In this document: in pieces, positions 9,871-20,835 of the stretch | Numbering within the stretch: position 1 is the stretch's first letter | Layout of the letters: the number at the start of each line of letters is the position of its first letter | Assembly (NCBI GenBank): GCA_964036045.1 | Contig: OZ038383.1 | Span: 38,690,294-38,754,293 of the forward strand | Direction: 5' to 3' | Source of the DNA: Eutreptiella sp. 'Long Island Sound 2002' | Taxonomy: Eukaryota; Euglenozoa; Euglenophyceae; Eutreptiales; Eutreptiaceae | DNA length: 64,000 nucleotides | The notes under the pieces: model-generated | What the model saw: only the letters and a program-made list of their open reading frames with translations | The model's database searches: none | Told to the model about the DNA's origin: nothing | Program-made: the position numbers and the translations under genes

Positions 9871-11189
9871 TTTTTTGCGCCCTGGGGACCCTGGTGGACG
9901 CAACATTGGCCCTTCCTGTGCGCAGGCTGAGCTGCCCTCCGGCTCCATGAAGTGACCAGTGATACGAAGTGTAGGGCGTTGGGCCATTCTGCGCTTGGAC
10001 CCCAAAAAAAGGGGGGCGGGGTGAACTAGGTGCTCTCGGAATTCGGATGTTGAGCCACATAGCCCAAGATACGGCCCGTGCTTGCTTTCGAGGCGTTGGT
10101 GCATATTGTGCAGATCATGTGGCTTTCTGGCGCCTTTTTGGGCTGCTTCTCGGACATGTTCTGGAGTTGAAGGGCAGTAGAGGGCTCTTTGACTCGGTGA
10201 AGTACAGGCGCACGTGCAGTGTAGCCACCCTTTCCCTTCGTTTGGGCGTTTCGCCCGGGTTTGGGGGCTATCTTGGGCGAAAAATGGCTACTTTTGGCCC
10301 AAAACTGTGTAGATTTGGGGGGGCACCTCCCGTCTTGGCACCACCACCCCGGGCCGCCACTAGGGAATTTTTGGCTCAAAACTCGATTTGGCAAGGCCAC
10401 CACCTAGGCTCCAAGATGGCTACATAGGCAAAAGATCCGAAGCGTTGGGACGGAGCAATAGCCAAAACGGCATGGAGATGTGGTTGTTGTTGCTTGTTGC
10501 TTGTTGTTGTTGTTGTTGTTACAGGGGGGGGGGGGGGCAACAATTTCATACGCTTTAAATTTAGGAACCTTGCCATTTTTGCACATTTCACCAACGAAAT
10601 TTCACGCCAGCTCTCAAACGGCTAGTTTTGACACTAAAACTTAATACCAGGCCTCTTTTTCGACAGAAGGTTCTTCGCTCAGTTTCGACGAAAAAGAAGA
10701 ATTTCCCACATTGTTGCCAAAGCTTTGCAACATTTTTGTCTTTTTTCTTTTATAGAAAGTACCTTTACTTCTCACAACTATTTGCAATGTTTCCTTCCTC
10801 CTTGCCAAAGTTTTTTAAAAGTGAAGTGGACCCACAATCCTAAAGCTCCATAGGTTAAAAACGACCCCTCACGTCGCGCCCTGCCGCCTTTTTCTTCTTC
10901 TTCTCCATGCACCTCCCTCCCCACCCTCGTGCCCATCACTCCCCTTGCCCTGCAGCTCAGGCGGCGGCCCTGGGGGAAAGCGGTCAACCCTTACCAATGG
11001 ACACCAACACGCTCCACGACGCCACGCACAAGTACAAGGCCAAGAACATCAAGAACGACGGATAGCACGTAAGATACTGCAGCTAAACATGGTCTTGCTG
11101 CACGCGAGTGTGTTGGGTCGTGTATAATTTTATTTTATTTCCAAAAGCCAAAAAAAAAAGAAAAAAATATTTTGCAGCGGTTTTTCAAG
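9871..11189. other. Unassigned; leader of the GC-rich repeat near its right end
   Basis: Nothing coding is recognised to 10860. From about 10860 GC rises. A 22-codon frame starts at the ATG near 11000 (MDTNTLHDATHKYKAKNIKN) and ends before a GTAAGA word, so it could be a fragment of an exon, but it is too short to judge. The stretch 11090-11180 (TGGTCTTGCTGC, a T-rich block, then TTTTGCAG) resembles the start of the 17315 insertion (TGGTATTGCTGC, a T-rich block, then GTTTTCAG), so the two GC-rich elements share this leader. Confidence 0.4.
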
Positions 11190-13010
11190 TAGATACAACA
11201 GGAAACACACAACACGACACCCCAGGGCGCACACGGCACAAAGGACAACGGCGAACAACACCACGCAGCGACACACCATAGCAAAACACACACAGCGCGG
11301 GGGGACAAGACAAAACACGCCGCCAGAAGGCATAGGACCCCAAGACGACGGACAGCGCCCCAGGACACAATGCAGCGCGCGGCAGCACCAAACGGAGCAA
11401 AAGAAAGCAACATAGTGCGCAACAACGCAACGCCAGGCGGCACAACGCGCAGCAACACGGCGCAGCACAGCATCCGGGGACACACCACATCACGCCACCG
11501 AGACACGACACCAGCAGCCACCAGGACCCACCAGGAGACAACAGAGGACAGCCAGGCCCACACACAAACACAACAGGCAACAACACAAAACACCAGCCAG
11601 CCCCGCGAGGGCAAGAGAGCACCGAACAGAGAGCAACGACGCAAGCACACCAGCACAGCACCGCACAGGCAGAGCACAGAAACAAAAACGACCCGGAACC
11701 GGCCCGGAGCCCAGAGCCAACGGGAAACAACAGGAAACTAGCGCCACCAGCAAGGAGAAAAACAAAAAAAGAAGATAGGGCACCACAGCACAGCACCACA
11801 CGGCAGCACAGCGCCACCGGACACAGCATAGGGGAGCAGGACACCACAGGGAAGACGCCGAGCGACGGCCAGACCAGACACGGGCGCCAAAGCCGACACA
11901 CACCAGCAAACGAAAACGCCGGGCAACCAGAGCCACCAGCAGACCCCCAACAAAAGGCAGCGACACCGGGAACCAACAACACCAGCCACCAGGAAAAGCA
12001 CAGACGACGTGCACAGCACAACGAAAGGGCACCAGCACAGCGCAGCACAGCACCGCACAGGGCGGAGAGGACAGGGAACACACAGCACGACACCCCAAAA
12101 CACACATTGCAGACGCACAATGGCAAGAAACAAACTATAGGCACAGGCAACGACGCAAACAAACGGCAGAGCACGACAGCACACCACCACAGGACAGCAC
12201 AGCGCAACAGAACACAACACGGGGCAGCGGAACACCAAGACACACCACGCCAAACCACAGAGCGGCGAGCCACGCGGCCAGACAAGGACAGCACCACCGA
12301 AGCACGACACCAATCCCCACCAAGAGACAGCACAGGACAGCCAGGCCCAACAGCCAACACCACACAGCACCAGCCAGCGCACACAGAGCAACGACAGGGA
12401 CAGCACCACCGAGTCACACGCGGGCACACCCGACGGCCCAAGACGCACAAACCCGCCCCGCACCGCACAACCGGCAAAAAAAGAAGGGGAAAAAGCAAAA
12501 AAAACAAAAAAAAGGGGGCGGGGGCGCAGAGGCCCAAGGCAGCCGGAAAGCAGGAAACGCCAGAGACAACAGGGGATGGGGGGGGCAAAAAACAAAAAAA
12601 ACAGGGGGGGGAGGGGCGGGGGGCAACAAGACGCCAAGGCCGAAGGCACCCGAGGCCGGAAAACACGAAAAGCAGGAGACAACAGGGCGCACACAGGGGG
12701 GGGGAGGGGAAAAAAAGGGGGGGGGGGGGCGGCGGGAGGACAAGACGCCAAGTCGCAAGGCAGCCGGGGCAGGAAAACACGCAAAGCAGGACACAACGGG
12801 GGCGCAACAAGGGGGGAGAAGGAGAAAAGGAAAAAAAAAAAACCTACAACAACCACAAACGGGGCACACACTGCCCGGAGGGGGCCGAACAAGCAAAGAG
12901 CGCACCAAGAACGGCCAAAGGAAAAGTGAGACGCACCAAAACGCGCCCGGGAGGCCGGCCCGCCCGACCCGGCCCGGAAGAGCACGCACACACACACGCG
13001 CGGGACCCGG
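11190..13010. repeat. Thymine-poor low-complexity tract 1
   Basis: The plus strand is composed of A, C and G with only a few tens of T in 1.8 kb, rich in CAGCACA/CACCAC words and with G-runs at 12580-12730. It is homologous in order to 17439-19180: shared blocks include GGCGGAGAGGACAGGGAA and CGCCCGGGAGGCCGGCC. The long minus-strand frames here exist because every stop codon contains A, which is nearly absent on that strand. Confidence 0.85.
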
Positions 13011-13639
13011 GCGTGGCGTCCTCCGACCTGAAAGGGGCGGTGTCGGCGTCCACACGAAACAGCCCCGGTGCACCGGCCGAGTCCCCCGTCGAAAGACGGA
13101 CGGTACAGGAAACCGGACGCATCAGTGACCGGGTCCACACACGCCAAACCACCGCAGCGCACGCAGCCCAAGACCGAAGCCGGAGGGACCCACCAGGGAC
13201 AACCCCATCGCGGGGCCCCGAACGGGTACGACGCAGAGCGCGCCCAGCGCCCCTGCCTCGGCACGGGCCAGCAGCAGGCACAATGAGCCCGGTTCTCGGC
13301 CGGCCCCCATGTGTCCCGCGCAGCCACCCAGTAAAGCCGGGGGGGACCGCCCCCGGGGTGGGGGAAGGCACCACGGCGACGGGAAAGCCGACCGGAGCAC
13401 CGAGAGCGACCGGACCGGACGAGGAGCGGCGCACCAACGCGGGGCCACGAGGCACGCCAGAGAGGCACGCCGCCAGCCACAACCACGGCACAAGGACAGG
13501 TCCCAAGCCACAACGGCGCCCGGGTGCCGCGAACCCGGGAAGCGCGCACAACACACGACGAACCGCGGCACGGGACAAGGTGCCAAGGACAGCCGGGCCC
13601 GCACGCCAGCACACCGCACCCACGGCCAGCGGGAAGCGG

Positions 13640-15290
13640 GCCCCGGCCGCTGGGCCCCCACACCCACACGCCCGCGCCCGCAGCACGTGGGTGGCGGACC
13701 CCAACAGCCCACCCACTGGGCGGGCAGTCGGGGGAGGGGGAGCACCTGACCTCAGATGCCCCTCGCAACGGTGGAAGGCACCCCCCCCGGGGACGCCCTT
13801 CCGCCACCCCCACAGCGAGCAACGCCGGCCCGAAAGGGCGCACGCTGTGGGGCCGGTGCTGGGTCCCCACGCCCGCACCGACCGCACCCGGGACACATGA
13901 GTCGCGGGACCCCGGCTGCCCGACCCAGAGGACGGGCTGCCGGGGGAGGGACAGCGCCTGACACCAGACGCCCCCCACAACGGTGGCAGGCCACCCCCCC
14001 CGGGGACGGCCCCCCACCACCCCCGCGGCACGCAGCCCCCACAGGGCATGCAGGCCAAGGGGACGGTGTTGGGCCCCCACACTCACACACCCGCGCCCAC
14101 GGCACGTGGGTGGCGGACTCCGGCCGGCCCGCCCAGTGGGCGGGCAGTCGGGGGAGGGGGAGCGCCTGACCTCAGACGCCCCTCACAACGGTGGAAGGCA
14201 CCCCCCCCGGGGACGCCCTTCCGCCACCCCCACAGCGAGCAACGCCGGCCCGCAAGGGCGCACGCTGTGGGGCTGGTGCTGGGTCCCCACGCCCGCACCG
14301 ACCGCACCCGGGACACAGGGGTCGCAGAACCCCGGCTGCCCCCCCCAGAGGACGGGCGCCTGGGGGAGGGACAGCGCCTGACACCAGACGCCCCTCACAA
14401 CGGTGGCAGGCCACCCCCCCCGGGGACGGCCCCCCACCACCGCCGCGGCACGCAGCCCCCACAGGGCATGCAGGCCAAGGGGACAGTGTTGGGCCCCCAC
14501 ACCGACACGCCCGCGCCCACAGCATGTGGGTGGCGGACCCCAAAAGCCCGCCCAGTGGGCGGGCAGTTCGGGGAGGGGGAGCGCCTGACCACGGACGCCC
14601 CTCACAACGGTGGATAGCACCCCCCCGGGAACGTTCTTCCGCCATCCCCACAGCGAGCAACGCCGGCCCGCAAGGGCGCACGCTGTGGGGCCGGTGCGGG
14701 GTCCCATGCCCGCACCAACCGCAGCCGGGACACACGGGTCGCGGAACCCCGGCCCCCCGCCCCAGAGGGCGGGCGGCCGGGGGAGGGACAGCGCCTGACA
14801 CCAGACGCCCCTCACAACGGTGGCAGGCCACCCCCCCCGGGGACGGCCCCCCACCACCCCCACGGCACGCAGCCCCCACACGGCATGCAGGCCAAGGGGA
14901 CCGTGATGGGCCCCCACACCCACACGCCCGCGCCCGCAGCACCTGGGTGGCGGACCCCAGCAGCCCGCCCAGTGGGCGGGCAGTCTGGTGAGGGCGAGCG
15001 CCTCACCTCAGACGCCCCTCACAACGGTGGAAGGCACCCCCCCCGGGGGACGGCCCCCCGCCACCCCCGCGGCACGCAGCCCCCACAGGGCATGCAGGCC
15101 AAGGGGACAGCGTTGAGCCCCCACACCCGTAAGCCCGCGCCCACAGCACGTGGGCAGTGGACCCCAACAGCTCGCCCAGTGGGCGGGCAGTCGGGGGAAG
15201 GGGAGCGCCTGGCATCAGACGCCCCTCGCAACAGTGGAAGGCACCCCCCCGGGGACGCCCTTCCGCCACCCCCACGGGGGGCGCACAGCC
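13640..15290. repeat. GC-rich satellite, 420-bp higher-order unit of two 210-bp monomers
   Basis: The word GCACGTGGGTGGCGGA or close variants begins at 13683, 14102, 14522, 14939 and 15146 (steps 419, 420, 417, 207). Within each 420-bp unit a second related half carries GGGACAC then GTCGCGG in the same phase, so the unit is a diverged dimer. The shortened last step shows loss of one half-unit. No coding potential is convincing. Confidence 0.92.
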
Positions 15291-16090
15291 CCAAGTTAGG
15301 TACCGGGGAACCGGGACCGCACGGCCCCCCCCCAAGCACGCCAGACGGAGCAAGGGACCGGGGCAGGACACGCGGAGGGGCACGGACCACGTGGAACGGC
15401 CCTACCAGCGCCCAGTGCCGGGACCGCGCGAGGTGCGCACGCCACACGACCAAGGGCGCAAAGGGCACGCGGGGACTACCAGAAGGGCAACCGGACCGAG
15501 CTCGCGGAACGCACAGACCGCGTGGGCGGAACGCACAGACCGCGTGGAATGGCGTACCAGCGAGCGAGGGTAAGGGACACCCGGACGGGACGGCCCGCCA
15601 CACGCAGCGCAGGACACGCGGGGCGGGAAGGGGGAAACGGGAGAGACACAACACCAGGTACCGGCCCGAGCCCCCCGAACCGGCCGCGAGCTCCGCGCAC
15701 ACATGGACGGTGCACTGCACCCACCAAGGCAGTAGTGGCGCACTGCGCCCCGCCCCAACCCCTAGGCTAGGCAGCCTCCGCGCCAGGCCAAGGGGTTCCC
15801 ACTGGCGACAAGCCAGTAGCACGGGCCCGGGGGCGCCGGCGCCCCGGGCGACCACGCATTAGGGGGGCGACGCGCTGGGTAAGCGCCCGCAGCCACGGCT
15901 GCGACTTGATGCACTGACCGGGGAGTGGCGAAACGGGGAAGCCGGGGAGGGACGGGGCTCCGAGCCCTGTGAACCCGGGGGACTCCGCCACCAGGCAGGA
16001 GGTGCGTCTTGGAGGGCCCCCCACTAGGACCCGGTGGGGAGGATATCACCTGGCCCGACCAGGTGGCCCCCCTGGGCCGAAAGGCGTCTA
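15291..16090. other. GC-rich tail of the satellite-bearing element
   Basis: Very GC-rich sequence without repeats I can align and without a recognisable gene. Composition drops abruptly at about 16095, marking the edge of the GC-rich block. Confidence 0.5.
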
Positions 16091-16109
16091 GTACCCGCAA
16101 AATCAAAAC

Positions 16110-16606
16110 ACAAACCTCAAACCTCCATAGGTCAAAAAGGCTTTTACAGAATGTGCAATTGCTGACATTTTGCTGACATGCATGTCATGGCTGATGCATG
16201 ATGATCATGATTTGGATGGTCATTTATACTGATTCTGTATCATTGCAACCCTGTTTTTCTAAGGCTTTTTGAGTCGCTTTCTACTACTATTTTACAGGTT
16301 CGAGCTATGCGCCCCTCTTTGAGTGGGAGCCTTTATGGGTTATTGGCGCTATTCACTATTTTTTCCTCTGGGTAGGAAATACCCATGGCTGGGCACATGT
16401 GCACAACACAAAAATCAAGTAAAGTGCAATGGAGAACACGAATAAGCAAAGCGTCGTTATGTAAACGAAGTGAATAGTATACAGCGAGTGTATATAAGTC
16501 AGTTGGTGGTCACATACTCTGTGTTTGTACAGCCTCAGTGCTTATGCAATAAATGAGTCCAAGGTGCAGTGCCTTCTACGGGGTGTTGGTTAGCGCCTAA
16601 ATCTTA
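16110..16606 (+). repeat. Element D: 5' LTR (left edge uncertain)
   Basis: This is the AT-richer segment before the D primer-binding site. It has a TATA box (TATATAAG, 16491-16498) and a polyadenylation signal AATAAA at 16548-16553, spaced as in an LTR U3-R-U5. The right edge is set by the PBS at 16607. The left edge is a guess at the composition break, because no 3' LTR of D lies in the window to compare with. Confidence 0.65.
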
Positions 16607-16617
16607 GTGGTAGCAGA
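16607..16617 (+). other. Primer-binding site of D, initiator-Met tRNA type
   Basis: TGGTAGCAGAG complements the 3' end of a eukaryotic initiator methionine tRNA (CTCTGCTA plus CCA). It primes minus-strand DNA synthesis. A second copy lies at 20927-20937 in the duplicated segment. Confidence 0.85.
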
Positions 16618-16742
16618 GCGAACGATTCTGAAGCTGTCAACTATACAAAGGCGCCTGATTCTGTCTGTGTCTGTTTGTTCTGTCCGTTCTGTGAACAGTT
16701 CTGCCCGTTTGATTCTGAACCGCAATAAACAAGACAGGGGAC

Positions 16743-17314
16743 ATGGACCCCCCAACAACAAGTGAGGGGAAAGAAAAAGACACTCCTGCAACGTCATCCA
16801 CAGATGAGACCCTTGAGACCACCTCAGAGTCTGTGAAAGAATACAGGCGAGAATTAAAGCAAGCCCTTGAGTCTAAACCCACATCCTCAGAATGCCCTAC
16901 GCCCAAAAGTCTCAACCCTGATCCAGAGGTAGAGGTGCGAGATGCGTCGAGTCCAAGCGCAGAAACAGAGGTGCGCAAAGACGCTCGTGAACACGAACCC
17001 ATGCGCGATGACGCTCGAGGTGAAAAGCACCAAAGCGTCGACAGGGACGACGCCAAGCATGAAGACGGCAGCGTAGGCGAACCTCAGGAATGAAAGCAAG
17101 CAGTTGACTTTGCGAGGGAACTAGCAAGCGAGGGTAAGCTGGAGTGGTTTAGGACCATGATGACTAGGATTGAGTCAGAGAGAGTGGACGGGAGAAAGGA
17201 TGAGGATCGAGAGTCAAGAACAATAGAGTCCGAGAGGTCAAAAGGGAAGAGGCATGACTTAGGTGAGTTCAAGTTTGGAGAACCAGGACCACCTTCCTCA
17301 CCACCGACCTTCTC
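16743..17314 (+). pseudogene. Element D gag N-terminus, first (orphan) copy
   Basis: Begins MDPPTTSEGKEKDTPATSS; hydrophilic and acidic/basic mixed. A TGA at 17091-17093 stops it, after which the same frame continues open (EWFRTMMTRIESERV) to the repeat edge. The same TGA is in the copy at 21062, so it predates the duplication. This is an unplaced gag start cut off by the 3.5-kb insertion. Confidence 0.75.
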
Positions 17315-17438
17315 ACCTTGGTATTGCTGCTTGCCTGCGTGCGTGAGTTGCGTAGAGTTTGATTTTCTAAAGAGAAACATTTTAATTTTTTGGTTTTCAG
17401 GAAGTTGTCAAAGGCACGGAAAAACGGCAGGGGTTTTT

Positions 17439-18950
17439 AGCAAAGGAAAAGAGGACAAAAGGAAAAACAAACACCAGCAGCGCAGACAACCGCACAGCAC
17501 AGCCAACCAGCACAGCACCGCAGGGCAGCACGGCACCGCAGGACACGGCACAGGGCGCAGGACACCACAGGACAACGCACAGCACAGCAAGACACCACGA
17601 CACACCAGAGCAGCACCACCACACCGCAGAACGCCCAGGGAGACACCACAACGCACAGGGACACGCCACAGCACGAGGCGCCGCACGACGGGCCGGAGGA
17701 GGGCAAAGCAAACACAAACAGCACCGCAAAACGACAGCAGAGCACGACAGCACAGCACCACACGACAGCACAGCGCCACAGCACACGACACAGGGAAGCA
17801 GGGCACCACAGCCAGCACAAGAAGGCACCGCAGCGCACAGAGCGGAGAAGACAGGGAACGCACAGCACGAGGAAAAGAGCACCACAGCACGCAGACACCA
17901 CCACCGGGCAAAAAACAGCACAGCCAACCAACAGCACAACACAGCACAGCACGACAGCCCACAGGAGGGCAAAGCAAGCCCCAACAGCACCGCAACACGA
18001 CAGCAGAGCACAACAGCACAGCACCACGCGACAGCACAGCACCACAGAACACGACACAGGAAAGCAGGGCACCACAGCAAACCACACCAACCACAGGGAA
18101 ACAGACCACGCGGCCAGACAGGGACACCGACACCGAAACACGCCACCAGCAGACAACCACGGGCCACCAGACCCAGCACCGCACCACGGCACACCACAGC
18201 AACAGGCGCCAGCAACAGCACGCACCACACGAACAGCACAACGCGAGCGCACCAGCACAGCGAAGCACAGCACCGCACAAAGCGGAGAGGACAGGGAACG
18301 CACAGCACAGCACCCCGGGACACACACAGCACAAAGCAGAGCGGCGAACAACAGCACGCACGACCGCGCCGCGACAAAACACACACAGCACGAGGGAACA
18401 CCGCAGAACGCAACGCCGCAGAGCACAGGGCCCCAGGGCAACGGGCAGCGCCAGGGTCACGGCGCAACAAGCAGCGACACCCAACGAGCACAACACAGCA
18501 CAGGACAGCACAACACCGGAGGACACAACGCGCAGCAGCGCGGCGCAACACCGCACCCAGGGACGCACAACACAACACAGCACACGGCACACAGCACCGA
18601 GCGGCAGCGACGAAAACCGCGAGACAAAAAGGGGGGGGGGAGGGGCAGCAACCACCGGGGAGCAACCACCAGCCAGGCGGAAAGCACGAAAGAGGGACAA
18701 GCGCACGGAGAGCCGAGAGGCGGAAGGCCAACAAAGCAAACAACGCACAGCGCCGAGGCCCAGGGCACCCGGGGCCTGAAACCAGAGAAAGCCGGAGACA
18801 ACGGGGGCGCACAGGGGAAGAAGGGGACGAAAAAAAAAAAAACAACACCAAGGCACCAAGAAGGAGCGACGAAAACCACGAGACACAAAAAGGGAGGGGG
18901 GGGGGGAGAAACCACCAAAGAGCAGCCAACGGCCAAGCGGGAGACACAAA
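17439..18950. repeat. Thymine-free tract 2
   Basis: 17439-18456 contains no T on the plus strand (1,018 nt). Only two T occur up to 18950 (18457 and 18777). The sequence is a drifting mixture of CAGCACA, CACCAC and GGCAAAG words, not a perfect microsatellite. It is homologous to 11190-13010. Minus-strand frames of about 590 codons here are artefacts of the missing A on that strand. Confidence 0.95.
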
Positions 18951-19186
18951 TGAGGCGCGAGCGCACAAAGAGCCAGGCAGCGGGAGGCCGAGAAAAACAA
19001 CCAAAGCACAGTGCCCAGGCAACGAGGAACGGCAAGGGCAGCGAGACAGAGGGGGGCAACCCCAGCCCGGAGGGGGCCAAGCAAAGCAGAGAGACCAAGC
19101 GGCCAAAGGAAAAGGTGAGGCGCACCACAACGCGCCCGGGAGGCCGGCCCGCCCGACCCGGCCACAAAGAGCAAGCACACGCACGC

Positions 19187-19400
19187 CAGCCGCCGTCCGG
19201 ATGGACGAGTGCGCGCCCGGAGGGTACCCAGGCCCTGCCGGCTACGAACAGCCGCCGTCCGGATGGACGAGTGCGCGCCCTGAGGGTACCCAGCCCCTGC
19301 CGGCTACGAACAGCCGCCGTTCGGATGGACGTGTGTGCGCCCGGAGGGTATCCAGCCCCTGCCGGCTACGATAGCCGCCGTCCGGATGGACGAGTGAGCG
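19187..19400. repeat. 62-bp tandem repeat, 3.5 copies
   Basis: The word CAGCCGCCGTCCGGATGGA starts at 19187, 19249 and 19311, with a variant at 19372 (steps 62, 62, 61). Confidence 0.93.
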
Positions 19401-19404
19401 CCCC

Positions 19405-20272
19405 ACAGCGACGCCCCGCACAGCAACACAACACACCGAGCGGGCACACCGGTGAAGAGGAGCCAGGAGGCCCAGGACACCGCACACGCAAAACAACACA
19501 CCAAGCGGGCACACCGGTGAACAGGAGCCAGGTGGCCCAGGACACCGCACACGCAACACAACACACCGAGCGGGCGCACCGGTGAACAGGAGCCAGGAGG
19601 CCCAGGACACCGCACACACAGAACAACACACCGAGCGAGCACACCGGTGAACAGGAGCCAGGTGGCCCAGGACACCGCACACGCAACACAACACACCGAG
19701 CGGGCACACCGGTGAACAGGAGCCGGGAGGCCCAGGACACCGCACACGCAAAACAACACACCGAGCGGGCACACCGGTGAACAGGAGCCGGGAGGCCCAG
19801 GACACCGCACACGCAACACAACACACCGAGCGGGCACACCGGTGAACAGGAGCCAGGAGGCCCAGGACACCGCACACCCAACACAACACACCGAGCGGGC
19901 AAACCGGTGAACAGGAGCCGGGAGGCCCAGGACACCGCACACGCAACACCACACACCGAGCGGGCGCACCGGTGAACAGGAGCCGGGAGGCCCAGGACAC
20001 CGCACACGCAACACAACACACCGAGCGGGCACACCGGTGAACAGAAGCCGGGAGGCCCAGGACACCGCACACGCAACACAACACACCGAGCGGGCACACC
20101 GGTGAACAGGAGCCAGGTGGCCCAGGACACCGCACACGCAACACACCACACCGAGCGGGCACACCGGTGAACAGGAGCCGGGAGGCCCAGGACACCGCGC
20201 ACCCAACACAACACACCGAGCGGGCACACCGGTGAACAGGAGCCGGGAGGCCCAGGACACCGCACACACGTA
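19405..20272. repeat. 65-bp satellite array, 13 copies
   Basis: CACCGGTGA, or a one-base variant, occurs 13 times from 19447 to 20227 with a period of 65 bp. Each unit carries AGGCCCAGGACACCGC and ACACACCGAGCGGGC. Units differ by few bases, so the array is young or homogenised. Two diverged units in inverse orientation lie at about 60585-60715. Confidence 0.96.
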
Positions 20273-20835
20273 GGGCAGGACAGGAAAGAACCAACACCCC
20301 ATGGGTCGGACACACTGGGGCGACCCAGCCGACCCACCGGTCCAGTGGCAGGAGCGGTACTCCAAGGCTGCTGGTCCGAGCCCGGCTAGGCTGCATCGGG
20401 GACCATGGCAAACATCACCCGGAGCCATGGATGCAACCGGTGACAGGCGAGCCGGTACACAGTCCAGGAGGGGGTCGCCTGCCAAGCGGAGCGGCCCCGC
20501 AACTCAAGCCACAAGGGTGAGGCGGTCGTACCGTAGACAAGCGGGAGCAATACCCCTTGTGGTGAGAGATACTCCACACGGCTGGGCAGCCCCCAGAGCT
20601 GCCGCCCAAAGGAGGGGGCATGTGGCCTTACTCATGGACACATGTGGGGACACCCTCCCACCTGGGACACATGGACCGGGTGGCCGCGACAATGCCTTCC
20701 CAAGCACATGCGGGAGCGGCTCAAGAGGCACCTAACATAGGGCAGTGGGAGGGACAGGACGTCCCCTTGGTAAGACCTTCTTCCTGCACCGTCAAAGGAG
20801 GCATCCCGAGCTCCCGCAGATACCTACCTACCTAC

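Larger units (their letters stand above)
16517..17314 (+). repeat. 798-bp direct repeat, copy 1 (LTR end, PBS, gag start of D)
   Basis: Identical in length to 20836-21633 (constant offset 4319, no net gaps). I count roughly ten mismatches. It includes the last 90 bp of the D LTR, the PBS and the first part of gag. Left of it the D LTR continues; right of it comes the 3.5-kb insertion. Confidence 0.95.
17315..20835 (+). mobile_element. 3.5-kb GC-rich insertion with ACCT-repeat tail (non-LTR-like)
   Basis: It lies exactly between the two 798-bp direct repeats. Order: leader with a T-rich block and CAG (17315-17440), a thymine-free tract (17439-18950), 62-bp repeats (19187-19400), a 65-bp array (19405-20272), a unique GC-rich 3' part, then the tail ATACCTACCTACCTAC. 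A short tandem tail without LTRs or TIRs suggests target-primed retrotransposition. No reverse transcriptase is present, so it would be non-autonomous or heavily truncated. Its 3' part recurs inverted at 60001-60720. Confidence 0.65.

Noticed and set aside
11185-14086. Minus-strand frames of 541 and 782 codons and a plus-strand frame of 597 codons
   Set aside because: They lie in T-poor or satellite DNA, several frames are open at once, and there is no domain. Base composition explains them.
17397-19184. Minus-strand frames of about 590 codons
   Set aside because: All stop codons need A. The minus strand has almost none here, so long frames are unavoidable. Composition is Cys/Val/Leu-rich with no domain.
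19242-20485. Minus-strand frames of 320-390 codons with repeats of CPGPPGSCSP
   Set aside because: They are translations of the 65-bp satellite. The period is not a multiple of three, so the peptide repeat changes phase.
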